The translations under genes and the position numbers were made by a program. A DNA stretch of 64,000 bases, taken from NCBI RefSeq assembly GCF_004770765.1, contig NZ_RQFK01000026.1, positions 248,001 through 312,000 on the forward strand, written 5' to 3'. This stretch comes from Leptospira noumeaensis. Lineage in GTDB: Bacteria; Spirochaetota; Leptospiria; Leptospirales; Leptospiraceae. Below, one piece after another: positions 34,501-43,598 of the stretch (positions are counted from its first letter, which is position 1; each line of letters opens with the position of its first letter). A model generated the notes under the pieces. The model searched no databases. It saw only the letters and a program-made list of their open reading frames with translations, and was not told the origin of the DNA.

Positions 34501-37418
34501 CCCATAAAGATACAGGAGTCACTACGATCCTTGCTGGGAGCACCAGTATTGGATTTGTGGATGGGATGGGAACTAGCGCCAGTTTTGTGATGCCACATGG
34601 AATTACAAATGATGGAATCTTTTTATATGTAGCAGATTATGGAAACCATCGAATCCGTCGTGTCCATATGACAACGGGTGAGGTGATCACGATTGCAGGT
34701 TCCGGTGGAACAGGTCTTGTGAATGGCGAAGGTGTGAATGCAACCATCGAAGCTCCGATGTACATAACAAACATTGGAAATGTTTTAGTATTTGGAACGA
34801 CTCATGCTCTCCGCTCACTCAATGTTTCGGGACTATTAGCCTATTACCCGTTAAACGGATCCGTTCAAAATTTAATGAACAACCAAACCATCACCGCTGT
34901 GGGAAGCCCAGGATTTGGACTGGGAAGGTTTGGAGAAAGTATAGGTTCCGCTTCTACTTCCTTAGGAAATGCAGGGATCGCCCCACTACCTGCAGGTTCT
35001 GTAAACAATATATCCATATCTGCATGGTTGAATTGGGACGGAACAATTCCAGGAACTGCTAAAATTATTTTTTACAATGGAACGGCCAGTACCAATGGTC
35101 ACGGACTCTTTATCTCTAACGAAAGCCAACTCGGGATCTTACGAGGAGGTTATCCTCCAGATGCGGTTCCAATCACGATGATTCCTGGTTTATGGACTCA
35201 TATAACAATGACAGTCGATAACTACAATATCTATCGTATTTATATGAACGGTAATTTGGTGTTTCAAAAACAATTTTCCACCAATGCACCAACGGGAGAT
35301 TTTTCCATTGGAGTTGCCTCTCTTACAAATTTTTTTCCCGGTAGAATTGCGGATGTTCGTTATTATTCCAAAGTATTAAATGAAGCGGAAGTGAACGACT
35401 TGGCTCGGAACGCAGATTCTGCTCTTGTCGGGAATTCATATGCCTCTCGACCCATCGAACTCTTAATGCAATATGAAATGAATGGAAATTATAATCCATC
35501 AGGCCCCGTTGGTGGAACCCTTTCGGCGCACGGGGGCTTGACTGGACTTGCACCAGGGCGTGACCGAAGTCCAAGTTCCAGTGTACGTTTTGTGGCAGAT
35601 AACATCGGTTATTTGGATGGACCAGAACTTGGACTTCCTATGGGGCAACACCCGAGGAGTGTTTGTGTTTGGATTCATCCAGAAAGATACCCACTGGGTT
35701 CTCAGAACGCTGCCATTTTCTCTTATGGAACTGCGGGAGGGAGTACTGAATTCATTCTGTCTATGTATACAGACGCAGGAGGAACCAATTTACTTCGATA
35801 CGGCGGACTCGGTAGTGGCGAAGTATTTACAACTCATTCTGTTCCGATCAACCGTTGGTCACATCTTTGCGGAACCTTTGATGGAACTTACGGATCTATC
35901 TATGTGAATGGAATCGATGTGGTTGGGCCATCTAATATCGGTTCGTCTGTGACAACAACACCTGGAACAGGGGTTTACGTCGGAAAAATGATATCCTTTC
36001 CCACACAAACTTTTGCCGGTAAAATTGCTGATCTCAGAGTTTATTCAAAAGCCTTAACCGATAAAGAAATTCGGCGTCTCTCGGCTCAAATCCCTGCAGG
36101 TCTTGTGGCACGCTTTGACTTTAACAAAGACCTCCAAGATGTGAGTGGAATGGGAAACCAAGTTACCAATATGGGTGCGGGTCTTTTTACAGATCGATAT
36201 GGCAATGCAGCCGGCGCGATAAGTACAAATGGAACCAATTATATTAATATTGCCACAACCGATACCCAATTACCAAAAACAAACAAAGCGCGTACTGTTT
36301 GTGTGCATTACAAATCCAGTGTATCAGATCCGGGCACAATGGTGAGTTATGGTCAAGCAAGTACGGATGGTATGATTTCACTTGGAACGGCAAATACTGG
36401 GAGTAAGTATCTTTTTTCAGGTTATGCAAATGATGTTGAAGGATCTTATTATAACCATCAAAATGTGTGGCACCAACTTTGTGGTGTATTCCACGGGCCA
36501 AATAACGGAAATTTGGCGATGATTTACCACAATGGAGTTTTACTTGATACTCAGATTAAAAATACTTGGAATACAACTCCAACTGCCTTTACTATTGGAA
36601 CGAGAGCCGATCTCACTACAAATTTTTCCGGTTTTTTGGATGATGTTTTGGTTTATAACCGAGCCTTAAGTACAAACGAAATCCAAGCCCTCTCTGGATA
36701 CGATCCAAGACAAGTAACAACTTGGTCACCTACACTCGGCCTAAGCAGTTTGCGTCTCCACCTAAGTGCCGATAGTTTATCTAACCAAGGGAATGGCACA
36801 GCCGTCACTACTTGGCACGACCGCAGCGGAAATGCAGCCTCCTTTTTTAATGGACCAGTAGCCCCTACATACAACAATGCGGGTTACAATGGAAAACCAT
36901 CTGTCAACTTTATTGGTGCTAGTTCCCAGTATCTTTATAGAGGAACTGCTTTAGATCTTCCCTTCAACAACTCAACTTTCTTTTTGGCATTTAGCAGAAC
37001 GAATCTTGTTGATGGCCCATTATTAGAATCAGCAGCTGGTGGAGTTTCTTACCAATTACAAAGCAATCGAGTTCATATGACCAAACCAGGATTTGGTGAT
37101 ATTGGATACAGCAGTCCTGTTTTTTCTGGAACTCTGGTGCCTTATTTACTTGCCGTAGAACATTTGGGATCAAGCTTATTTGGACTTTATTCCAGTGGAC
37201 TTAGCTATGGATTCACGATGAATGTATCACAAACGTTTACGCAGAACAATGTCTATTTGGGAACAGATGCAGCAACCACCAACTATTTCTCTGGCCATAT
37301 CAGCGAAGTCATTTATTATAAAACGAGCTTAACGAACGTAGGAAGAGACATTGTATTTTGTTATTTGTCACAAAAATACAATTTAAGTTTGGCTGGTTCG
37401 GGAACTTATTGCGAGTGA
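31545..37418 (+). CDS. Giant multidomain lipoprotein with repeats, NHL propeller and LamG-like domains
   Basis: The 1957-residue protein has a lipoprotein signal (LPLFAC, lipidation at Cys19). About residues 45-400 hold four tandem repeats of 85-95 residues (GxxY-x-V-x-V-x-Q-P-x-P-x-Q-x-C ... VxC). Two chitobiase-C-like units follow (402-580), then two more repeats (582-760). An NHL-type propeller spans about 785-1092 (GNHKIRIFNPDTG, YGNHRIRRVHMTTGE). Three LamG/concanavalin-like domains start near 1095, 1302 and 1515 and a fourth lectin-like domain near 1732 (LSADSLSNQGNGTAVTTW). It is a surface or outer-membrane lipoprotein, probably adhesive or glycan-binding. The stop overlaps the likely start of the cytochrome gene (GTGA). 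Confidence 0.88.
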   Translation: MRFLLKTFIFTLILPLFACQFPSINRSFLETYTTFRFLQSNTLTYSVSFRVSGLLGSGLQIENNGDAVDVSSNQIYTFSKKIQSGSSYNVTVKTQPFSPIQKCIVSSGSGTVLNGNIEGIQIVCGDALYLIYGTVTNLLGNGLQVQNVTGAGTNVINVNSTNFSLPPIPAGETYNFSIVSQPTNPSQTCTITSPGVTSGTMAAAHLPSTINCTTNSFAVNAQVTGILGTLTMGNELKLTLDGSNTINVTSDGTFAFPGTYLSGGTFSITIDNPGGIITTGVCSISSSSITIANGAYTIPVNCSNAYLISGTVSSPGGTTTSILSNSVTLDLVNTGGTPFVSQQVTINAGVTNFTFPSTIPGGSNYQIAVATSAPNQICTITAGATHSGTVSDMGTAVVNCSLPTANFSPVTGSVFNNDGTVTLSSLIPGSEYRYTLGNGGQADPTCSTGTLTTTSVPITDTNSSVIKVIHCKTGWVESQIVSSTYNLKVATPTPSLATGSLLNSGQAVSFSTTTTGTTWVCQEGAAGTPTDPVCGATANTCSSGTAGNYVFPTPGSSQNVKARMCKVNYVGSDILSLNYQPNVYTVGGTISSLTIPFGVNTFVLQNNLGDDLIIAGNGTFTFNTAIPTGSNYSVTVLSNPQNPWQTCNLTNATGTIGAAAISNVSITCSVNQYTMSGNITSTVPLPAGLTVTNGIDTINVPGGATSTPISFTTPINSGTGYNIAINAEPPGYVCAIQSLYSGTILGANITNVAVNCVVGYRYGNAITAKKPAPLQIHYYRGLVSTAAGQTTSGSADATGTSATFSSIGGVTFDGTRGFIVDSGNHKIRIFNPDTGAVTSLVGNGTPGNTAGSGAVSAFNFPRGITTDGTYLYVTEFTGNRIKRILISSGITETFAGDDSSVSPANANVDSTDATLARFASPTGIVFDNDKLYIADRNNSSIRVMKLRTREVSTLTSGGDINQPEGITISGDYLYTSNLGTHNITKTHKDTGVTTILAGSTSIGFVDGMGTSASFVMPHGITNDGIFLYVADYGNHRIRRVHMTTGEVITIAGSGGTGLVNGEGVNATIEAPMYITNIGNVLVFGTTHALRSLNVSGLLAYYPLNGSVQNLMNNQTITAVGSPGFGLGRFGESIGSASTSLGNAGIAPLPAGSVNNISISAWLNWDGTIPGTAKIIFYNGTASTNGHGLFISNESQLGILRGGYPPDAVPITMIPGLWTHITMTVDNYNIYRIYMNGNLVFQKQFSTNAPTGDFSIGVASLTNFFPGRIADVRYYSKVLNEAEVNDLARNADSALVGNSYASRPIELLMQYEMNGNYNPSGPVGGTLSAHGGLTGLAPGRDRSPSSSVRFVADNIGYLDGPELGLPMGQHPRSVCVWIHPERYPLGSQNAAIFSYGTAGGSTEFILSMYTDAGGTNLLRYGGLGSGEVFTTHSVPINRWSHLCGTFDGTYGSIYVNGIDVVGPSNIGSSVTTTPGTGVYVGKMISFPTQTFAGKIADLRVYSKALTDKEIRRLSAQIPAGLVARFDFNKDLQDVSGMGNQVTNMGAGLFTDRYGNAAGAISTNGTNYINIATTDTQLPKTNKARTVCVHYKSSVSDPGTMVSYGQASTDGMISLGTANTGSKYLFSGYANDVEGSYYNHQNVWHQLCGVFHGPNNGNLAMIYHNGVLLDTQIKNTWNTTPTAFTIGTRADLTTNFSGFLDDVLVYNRALSTNEIQALSGYDPRQVTTWSPTLGLSSLRLHLSADSLSNQGNGTAVTTWHDRSGNAASFFNGPVAPTYNNAGYNGKPSVNFIGASSQYLYRGTALDLPFNNSTFFLAFSRTNLVDGPLLESAAGGVSYQLQSNRVHMTKPGFGDIGYSSPVFSGTLVPYLLAVEHLGSSLFGLYSSGLSYGFTMNVSQTFTQNNVYLGTDAATTNYFSGHISEVIYYKTSLTNVGRDIVFCYLSQKYNLSLAGSGTYCE

Positions 37419-37864
37419 TTGTTATCTTAACTAAAACATTGAAAAACCTAGTAAAAGTTGGATTTATATGTTTGTTTAGAAAATTCAATTTAATTAACCT
37501 TGGATTGATTGTTCTCCTTGTAACACTTAATAATTGTTCGCCTGAAAATGAATCACCAATCAAAGAACCACCTCCCCCACCCGCAGTGACTGTTCCTTTT
37601 CCGGAAGCGATGTATGTGCAAAATGGATGTGCTGCCTGTCATGGCATGGGGGGCAATGGACGCGGAACCAGATCACATTTGTTATCCAACTCGCGTGTTC
37701 CGAACTTTCAAGACAAGACTACCTACATTTATGGATCTACAAAAGAAGCCATAGCCAAAAGTATTAAAAACGGAATCCCAGGAACCTACATGAAAGCCTA
37801 TGGACATATGAGAAAACAGGAAATTGAAGCGGTTGCTGAATTCATCCAAAAGATGCAAAGGTAA
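37415..37864 (+). CDS. Mono-haem cytochrome c lipoprotein
   Basis: From a GTG at 37415 (overlapping the previous stop as GTGA) the protein is 149 residues. A TTG at 37472 would give a more compact signal (MFRKFNLINLGLIVLLVTLNNC) and is equally plausible; an ATG at 37358 lies deep inside the lipoprotein gene and is unlikely. The lipobox TLNNC gives a lipid-anchored Cys, then a proline-rich linker (KEPPPPPAV) and a class I cytochrome c domain. The haem motif is CAACH and the probable axial Met lies in TYMKAYGHM. Related to cytochrome c6/cbb3-type domains. The coupling to the large lipoprotein is notable. Confidence 0.8.
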   Translation: MIVILTKTLKNLVKVGFICLFRKFNLINLGLIVLLVTLNNCSPENESPIKEPPPPPAVTVPFPEAMYVQNGCAACHGMGGNGRGTRSHLLSNSRVPNFQDKTTYIYGSTKEAIAKSIKNGIPGTYMKAYGHMRKQEIEAVAEFIQKMQR

Positions 37865-37875
37865 ACTACCGAACT

Positions 37876-38637
37876 TTATCTTCCCAAATTCATTAAGGTA
37901 GTAAACATTTCACAAGAGGTGACAGAACCTAATTCGCAAGAGTCACTTAGTTCTTCCAATGCCATTCCAATTTCTTCGGATTTTTTTGTTTTTAACCTAA
38001 CAAGAGCAGAAGATTCTAATTCTTTTGCTTTTATAATTTGTTCATCAACGGTTTGGAACTTCCAGGGTTTCAGTCGTTTCTCTAAAGACAAACTATCCAA
38101 AAATAGTTGAATATCCTTTTCGATTTTTGGATAAACTGACTCATAACAAGTAATCATAATCGTGAATCCAAACTCTTCGTCAGTGGAAGTGATATAGTGT
38201 TGTAAAATTGTATCTTCCTTATCTTTAAAACTTCCAAAGATACCTAAAAACTTAAAACCATTTTCAACATTTGGAATTTTCTGTAAGGTGAAAGATTTAC
38301 GAACATTTGTAACCATACTAAACCTCCTGGACTCTGCATGAAAGATAATGGGATGGAGGGGAAGTTTATTTTCTGATTCTTTAAAAAGAATCACCAGGGC
38401 AGGAATGATTTCTCGACCAGATTCTTCTTTTAAGGGTAAGGTTTTGAAATGATCAAACATGGTTGTGGTTCCATTTGACCTTCTTTCCGTAAGAAACCAC
38501 TTTAATGGGAGATCAAACGATATACAATTGGTTTGGAAACAAGTGCGAAAATGAGTTGTATTTGTTTCTGCAAAAAGATTGGTGAAGAGAAATAAATAAA
38601 AAACCAAGAATCCAAAAATTTTGAATCCTTGATTCAT
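37876..38637 (-). CDS. Exported protein of unknown function
   Basis: The 253-residue protein has a signal peptide (FGFLVFYLFLFTNLFA, cleavage near LFAET). The mature part begins with a two-Cys segment (FRTCFQTNCISFDLPLKWF), similar to the start of periplasmic PsbP/DUF1795-like folds. It ends with helices and a Cys pair (DSCELGSVTSCEMF). It overlaps the 5'-adjacent acetoacetyl-CoA synthetase gene by 4 bases, so the two are co-transcribed. No function can be assigned. Confidence 0.65.
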   Translation of the reverse strand: MNQGFKIFGFLVFYLFLFTNLFAETNTTHFRTCFQTNCISFDLPLKWFLTERRSNGTTTMFDHFKTLPLKEESGREIIPALVILFKESENKLPLHPIIFHAESRRFSMVTNVRKSFTLQKIPNVENGFKFLGIFGSFKDKEDTILQHYITSTDEEFGFTIMITCYESVYPKIEKDIQLFLDSLSLEKRLKPWKFQTVDEQIIKAKELESSALVRLKTKKSEEIGMALEELSDSCELGSVTSCEMFTTLMNLGR

Positions 38638-40598
38638 ACGCTCAGTTCCTTTCTGTTTTTAAAATGGTCTAGTGAATTTGGATTGGATAATGCGTTTTTG
38701 TTTTTTACTTCCAAACCAGCTACGGTTTGTTTGACGGCAATTTCTACTTTTTTCCCATTCACTGTATAGGGGATTTCTGGAACTGAAAGAACTAAAGCCG
38801 GAACATGTCTCGGAGAAGTTTCTAATTTGATTTGTTCTTTGATTTTTTTAATTAAAGACTCGTCTAAAGTGACTCCCGGCGCCATAACCACAAACAAAAC
38901 CACTCTTACATCATCCTTATAGTCTTGGCCAATGATCACACTGTCGACCACTTCTGGAATTGTTGAAACCACAGAGTAAATATCAGCCGTTCCTATTCTC
39001 ACACCACCTGGGTTCAGTGTAGCATCGGAGCGACCATAAATCACTAATCCATTTTCAGCTGTGATCGATGCAAAATCACCATGACACCAAATATTATCGT
39101 AAGTTTCAAAGTAAGCGGATTTGTATTTGGCCCCTGATTCATCATTCCAAAAAGATAGTGGCATAGAAGGAAATGGTGTGGGACAAACAAGTTCCCCTTT
39201 TTCATTTTCAACGGATTTTCCCATATCGTTAAAAACTTGTACGTCCATCCCCAAACCTTTACACTGAATTTGACCTTCAAACACTGGTAAACCAGGATTC
39301 CCCAAAGCAAAACATCCATTTAAGTCAGTTCCACCTGAGATAGAAGAAAGTTGCACATCTTGTTTTATATTTTCATACACATAACGAAATCCAGAATTAG
39401 GTAAAGGTGAACCAGTAGAAAGGATCACTTGTAAATCTGGCAAAGGATACTTTGTTTGGACTTGAATTTTTTCCTCTTCCAAAACAGAAAGGTATTTGGC
39501 ACTCGTTCCAAAAACTTGGATGGATTCTTTGTTTGCCATAGACCATAAAGTTTCCCAAGAAGGATGGAATGGGTTTCCATCAAATTGATAGAGTGTAGCG
39601 CCCAATGCCAATACGGATTGTGACCAGTTCCACATCATCCATCCGCAAGTTGTATAATAAAAAAACCGATTTTGTTTGGACACATTGCAGTGTAACGAAA
39701 GTTCCTTGGTATGGTTAAGTAAAACTCCTCCTCCCTGAACAATACATTTCGGTAAACCTGTTGTTCCCGAAGAAAACATAATGTAAACTGGATCGGAAAA
39801 AGCAATTGAAGTGTAATGAATCTTTTCTCCTAAATTTACCGAACGGATTTCATTATAATGAAATGGGAATTGGATTTTTCCAAAATCTTTAATAGGTTCC
39901 ACAAAATCATAAATTAAGGTTTGTTTGAATTCAGAGTTTTTTGTATTTGTCAGTTTGTTTGAAACTTCTTCCAACTTATCAACAATGGAAATTTTTTTGC
40001 CTTTAAACAAATATGACTCAACAGAAATCAAAACTTTGGGTTGGATCTGTTCGAACCTATCAAGGATTCCCCGAACACCAAAATCTGGTGAAGCACTAGA
40101 CCATATAGCACCTAACGAAGTAGTTGCCAACATTCCAATTGTAGAAATGGGGGCATTGGGAACAAGACCCACAACACGATCCCCTTTTTTTACACCAAGC
40201 GAATTCAAATGTTTTTGTAATTTTAATACTTCATTCTTTAATTCCGAATAAGTTAATCTTTGAATTTGGCCATCTTCCGAATAAAAAAACAATGCAAGAT
40301 CATTCGGATTTCCAACCTCAAGTAAATTCTCTGCAAAATTATACAAGGCACCAGGAAACCAATTTGATTTAGAAAAATGATCACCTGTTTCTATCGTTTG
40401 ATCCGGTTCACGGTGTAACTTAAAACCGGAATAAGACAACCATTCCTTCCAGAACAATTGGTATTCTTCTACAGAAAATTTATGCAAAGAAACATAATCA
40501 GAAAATGACTTGTGAAACTTAGTTTCTAAATGACCTAAAAAACGGGATAGGTTTGTCTCTTTTGAATGAGGTATCCAAAGTATATTTTGAGTCGCCAT
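38634..40598 (-). CDS. Acetoacetyl-CoA synthetase
   Basis: I start at the ATG at 40596-40598 (MATQNILWIPHSKE), giving 654 residues, the usual size. An upstream in-frame ATG adds 36 unrelated residues. It is an ANL-superfamily ligase with the AMP-binding loop SSGTTGLPKCIVQ, the acetoacetyl-CoA-synthetase string CGWMMWNW, YGRSDATLNPGGVRIGTADIY, and the terminal catalytic Lys in PYTVNGKKVEIAVK. It activates acetoacetate with CoA and ATP for ketone-body or polyhydroxyalkanoate-related metabolism. It is divergent from the MBOAT gene and coupled to the exported-protein gene downstream. Confidence 0.92.
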   Translation of the reverse strand: MATQNILWIPHSKETNLSRFLGHLETKFHKSFSDYVSLHKFSVEEYQLFWKEWLSYSGFKLHREPDQTIETGDHFSKSNWFPGALYNFAENLLEVGNPNDLALFFYSEDGQIQRLTYSELKNEVLKLQKHLNSLGVKKGDRVVGLVPNAPISTIGMLATTSLGAIWSSASPDFGVRGILDRFEQIQPKVLISVESYLFKGKKISIVDKLEEVSNKLTNTKNSEFKQTLIYDFVEPIKDFGKIQFPFHYNEIRSVNLGEKIHYTSIAFSDPVYIMFSSGTTGLPKCIVQGGGVLLNHTKELSLHCNVSKQNRFFYYTTCGWMMWNWSQSVLALGATLYQFDGNPFHPSWETLWSMANKESIQVFGTSAKYLSVLEEEKIQVQTKYPLPDLQVILSTGSPLPNSGFRYVYENIKQDVQLSSISGGTDLNGCFALGNPGLPVFEGQIQCKGLGMDVQVFNDMGKSVENEKGELVCPTPFPSMPLSFWNDESGAKYKSAYFETYDNIWCHGDFASITAENGLVIYGRSDATLNPGGVRIGTADIYSVVSTIPEVVDSVIIGQDYKDDVRVVLFVVMAPGVTLDESLIKKIKEQIKLETSPRHVPALVLSVPEIPYTVNGKKVEIAVKQTVAGLEVKNKNALSNPNSLDHFKNRKELSV

Positions 40599-40689
40599 GA
40601 GGACTGATCTTCCCGGATTTGATTTTAGAGGCAAGTATGATTGTGTAAAATGGCTGGCAGAAAAAAATATCGAAGAAATTCTAGGGAAA

Positions 40690-42060
40690 ATGCTGTTCAA
40701 TTCCATTGACTATCTTTACTTTTTTATAGCTTGTTATTCTATTTATTGGATTTTACCTTCTCAGTTTCGCAAATACGTTCTTATCATTTTCTCACTGTTA
40801 TTCTACGGATATTGGAGTGGTTCTTTTTTAATCCATTTTGTTATATTCATCGTTCTTTCTCATTTTTGTGTATTGGGGATTTTAAAAACTAGAAAAAAAA
40901 TATTCTTATACCTAGGTGTAGGGCTCAACCTGCTCAATCTTTGTTTTTTTAAGTACATTTTGACCTACCTTCAATACCTGATGAAAGAAGGTGAATTATC
41001 AATACCTTTCCTCCAATCTTTATCTGAGTTTGTTTTGCCACTTGCAATTAGTTTTTATACATTTCAAATGATCGCCTACATTGTTGATGCGTGGAGAGGA
41101 AAATTCACCGAATCTCCATTTATGAATTTTCTTTTATTCATTTTATTTTTCCCACAACTCATCGCAGGTCCAATCATGCGCCATGATGATTTTTATGGGC
41201 AAATCGATAATGCAAAACTTAACGTTGATTTTTTACAGAGAGGAATCCTTCACATCATCTCTGGACTTGTCAAAAAAGTTTTAATCGCTGACCAATTAGC
41301 AAAAATTATCAATCCTGTTTATATGAATCCAGGTGAATACGATGGAATTTCTATTTTGCTAACTACCGTTGCTTTTTCTTTTCAAGTGTATGGAGATTTT
41401 TCTGGTTATACGGATTTAGCAAGAGGTTCTGCCTTTTTGTTAGGTTACGAAATTCCTGAAAACTTCCGATCTCCATTTTTATCAGTGAGTTTTAGTGAAC
41501 TATGGTCTAGATGGCATTATACTCTCTCTACCTGGATTCGTGACTACTTGTACATCCCGTTAGGTGGCAATCGAGTTTCAGAAATAAGATATAATATCAA
41601 CACCATCGTTGTTATGTCTTTATCTGGATTATGGCATGGGAATACTTATACATTCTTTTTATGGGGATTTTTTCACGGGATCTTTTTATCTATAGAACGA
41701 ATTGTTTTTGGAAAACCAGATCGCAAATCCATGAGTTTTGGAAAAAAGATTTTGGCAGTTCTTTGGATTTTTGCCATTTTTTGTATCCTTGCTACTTTTT
41801 TTCGAATCGATTCGTTAAACAAAATATATATCTTTTGGTCTTCTGCATTGAACCAAACAGGTAAGTTTATATATCGTCCGGATTTTTGGGGACTATTAGC
41901 TGTTAGTTATCTTTTACAAGTTTTGGAATTCAAAAATTATTTTTCAGACAAACTAAAACCTTACGTAAATTGGATCATTCCAGTTCTTATCTTTTTAGTT
42001 TATTTTGCTATCATCAAAATCGAATCCCCAGTGGAAACATTCATTTACTTCCAATTTTAA
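40690..42060 (+). CDS. MBOAT-family O-acyltransferase (AlgI-like)
   Basis: I start at the ATG at 40690 (MLFNSIDYLYFFIACY), the canonical MBOAT/AlgI beginning, giving 456 residues. An open frame reaches to 40597 but would overlap the divergent synthetase start. The protein has about ten membrane helices. Key strings are AGPIMRHDDF, YGDFSGYTDLARGSAFLLGY, PFLSVSFSELWSRWHYTLSTW and LSGLWHGNTYTFFLWGFFHG. The His in LWHG is the invariant MBOAT catalytic residue. It transfers acyl groups across the membrane to a polysaccharide or lipid. It is followed after 9 bases by a DUF1574 partner. Confidence 0.92.
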   Translation: MLFNSIDYLYFFIACYSIYWILPSQFRKYVLIIFSLLFYGYWSGSFLIHFVIFIVLSHFCVLGILKTRKKIFLYLGVGLNLLNLCFFKYILTYLQYLMKEGELSIPFLQSLSEFVLPLAISFYTFQMIAYIVDAWRGKFTESPFMNFLLFILFFPQLIAGPIMRHDDFYGQIDNAKLNVDFLQRGILHIISGLVKKVLIADQLAKIINPVYMNPGEYDGISILLTTVAFSFQVYGDFSGYTDLARGSAFLLGYEIPENFRSPFLSVSFSELWSRWHYTLSTWIRDYLYIPLGGNRVSEIRYNINTIVVMSLSGLWHGNTYTFFLWGFFHGIFLSIERIVFGKPDRKSMSFGKKILAVLWIFAIFCILATFFRIDSLNKIYIFWSSALNQTGKFIYRPDFWGLLAVSYLLQVLEFKNYFSDKLKPYVNWIIPVLIFLVYFAIIKIESPVETFIYFQF

Positions 42061-42069
42061 AGAGAACTT

Positions 42070-43158
42070 ATGAAAGAAATTCGCCTTTATTTTATCCCCT
42101 TCTTACTTTTACTCCTGGTCATTTTAGTAGATAAGTTAATTTGTATTCCTGATATTCGCGAAAGTGGCAGAAGGACTTATAAAGCCGGCCAGAATTTGGT
42201 TTTGGGTATGCCTACCATTTGGGAAGAAAATAAAACCATCCAAAAAAGTGGTAAACGAGTCGTGGTGGTTACGGGGACTTCTCGTTCAGAAAGTTTCCAC
42301 CAATGGAAAGAAATTCCAATATCCAAGTCGATCATCCAAGAACCAGTTTATTTTGAAACCAGAACAGCCATTAAAGCATCTGAATTTTTATTATATTATT
42401 TAATCATAAAGTCTATGACGGATTCTGGATTCAAACCGGATGTTCTATTTCTAGAGTTTTCAGAAGAAATGTTCAATGAAAACAATGTGTACACATACAA
42501 AACAAAGTGGGCAGAACTTATGTTACACGAAGATGAGCTTCTGGACATCTACGATGCAATGAACCCACAATTCAAACGGGATATCATTGCTCGACTTTTG
42601 TTTTTAGGTTACAATTACCATTTCAATCCAATCCTTGCGGTAAAAAATTTAGTCTCAGGCAAAAGAGTCGCTAATGATGATTATTTCATTGGTTTATCTT
42701 CTTATATGAATGAAAAAAAACCTTTTGCACCGGATCACATTGGTTACCATGTAAATAATTTTCCGGAGAAAGAATACCAAGATCGAATCGTTGGTTATGC
42801 GGAGTCTCGAAAACTCTATTTTTTAAACAATTACCGAATTTCGAATCCCGAAATCAATTTCTTTCGTAAGATCATAGATCATGCAGAAAAACATAATATT
42901 CCCATGGTCATTTGGGAACCGCAGATCCACCCTTACTTTCAAGACATAAGAAAAAAAATCACTGGTGGCGAACTTTTTAATAAAAATATTAAACAATTTA
43001 TCGATCCAAATTCAAAAAATATTCGTTATATAAGTTTGAATGAAGGGAACACAAATTGTCAGACTTATGTGGATTGTAGCCATGTTTCTCCAATTTGTGT
43101 GCCAGAAATTGCAGATAAGTTATTGCAAATCGCAAAGGAAATTCCAAACTATAAGTAA
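42070..43158 (+). CDS. DUF1574 family SGNH-like protein, MBOAT partner
   Basis: The 362-residue protein has one N-terminal membrane helix (about 5-24) and an extracytoplasmic domain. A Ser motif (VVTGTSRSES, about 71-80) and a late Asp/His motif (YVDCSHVS, about 335-342) match the SGNH/AlgJ-like arrangement of DUF1574 proteins, common in Leptospira. In alginate-type systems such a protein completes O-acetylation with the MBOAT protein. The acceptor is unknown. It lies 9 bases after the MBOAT gene with a ribosome site AGAGA. Confidence 0.8.
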   Translation: MKEIRLYFIPFLLLLLVILVDKLICIPDIRESGRRTYKAGQNLVLGMPTIWEENKTIQKSGKRVVVVTGTSRSESFHQWKEIPISKSIIQEPVYFETRTAIKASEFLLYYLIIKSMTDSGFKPDVLFLEFSEEMFNENNVYTYKTKWAELMLHEDELLDIYDAMNPQFKRDIIARLLFLGYNYHFNPILAVKNLVSGKRVANDDYFIGLSSYMNEKKPFAPDHIGYHVNNFPEKEYQDRIVGYAESRKLYFLNNYRISNPEINFFRKIIDHAEKHNIPMVIWEPQIHPYFQDIRKKITGGELFNKNIKQFIDPNSKNIRYISLNEGNTNCQTYVDCSHVSPICVPEIADKLLQIAKEIPNYK

Positions 43159-43162
43159 TCTT

Positions 43163-43558
43163 ATGAAGTTCGGACAGAAAAAAGCTAAATACTTACGCCA
43201 ATTTTTATTATTTGGCTTTGTGTTCCTGTTTTCTACCAACTTTATGTACCAACGCATTGTTGACAATGAGGTCAATTGTGGACTGATCGGTTCTCCCGAA
43301 AGTGGATGTCCTTACGCTTTTTTGGATCATGCCTTAGGTGTCAATCCAGGCCATACGTTAACTGAAGATGGGGAACACGAAGATCATGTTTGTTTTTCCT
43401 GCCCTTGTAATTTAATTGTTTCCTGTTCTTGGGACTTGTATCTTTCCCACATCCTCATCCAATTACATAAAGTTTATATCCACCAACCAGAACTTCAAAT
43501 TCCAAAACTTGTCACTGTAAACACTTTTTTCCGACCACCCAAACACAACCTTACTTAG
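43163..43558 (+). CDS. Small Cys/His-rich exported protein leading the metal-efflux operon
   Basis: I start at the ATG at 43163, giving 131 residues; the open frame upstream overlaps the DUF1574 gene. The N-terminal hydrophobic segment (about 12-26) is a signal or anchor. The mature part has six Cys (39, 49, 77, 80, 82 and 88), including CFSCPC, with several His nearby (HALG, PGHT, EHEDHVC, LSHIL). This layout suggests binding of a transition metal. It precedes a TolC-HlyD-RND operon by 40 bases, so a periplasmic metal sensor or chaperone role is likely, similar in context to small CzcI- or CopI-like proteins, though I see no homology to them. Confidence 0.65.
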   Translation: MKFGQKKAKYLRQFLLFGFVFLFSTNFMYQRIVDNEVNCGLIGSPESGCPYAFLDHALGVNPGHTLTEDGEHEDHVCFSCPCNLIVSCSWDLYLSHILIQLHKVYIHQPELQIPKLVTVNTFFRPPKHNLT

Positions 43559-43598
43559 CTAATTCGCAATTTATTTGCGTAATCACTTTGGAGGTTTT

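Noticed and set aside
40597..40689. Extended N-terminus for the MBOAT protein.
   Set aside because: MBOAT proteins of this type begin MLFNSxxYL; the extension is hydrophilic, has no ribosome site and overlaps the divergent synthetase start codon.
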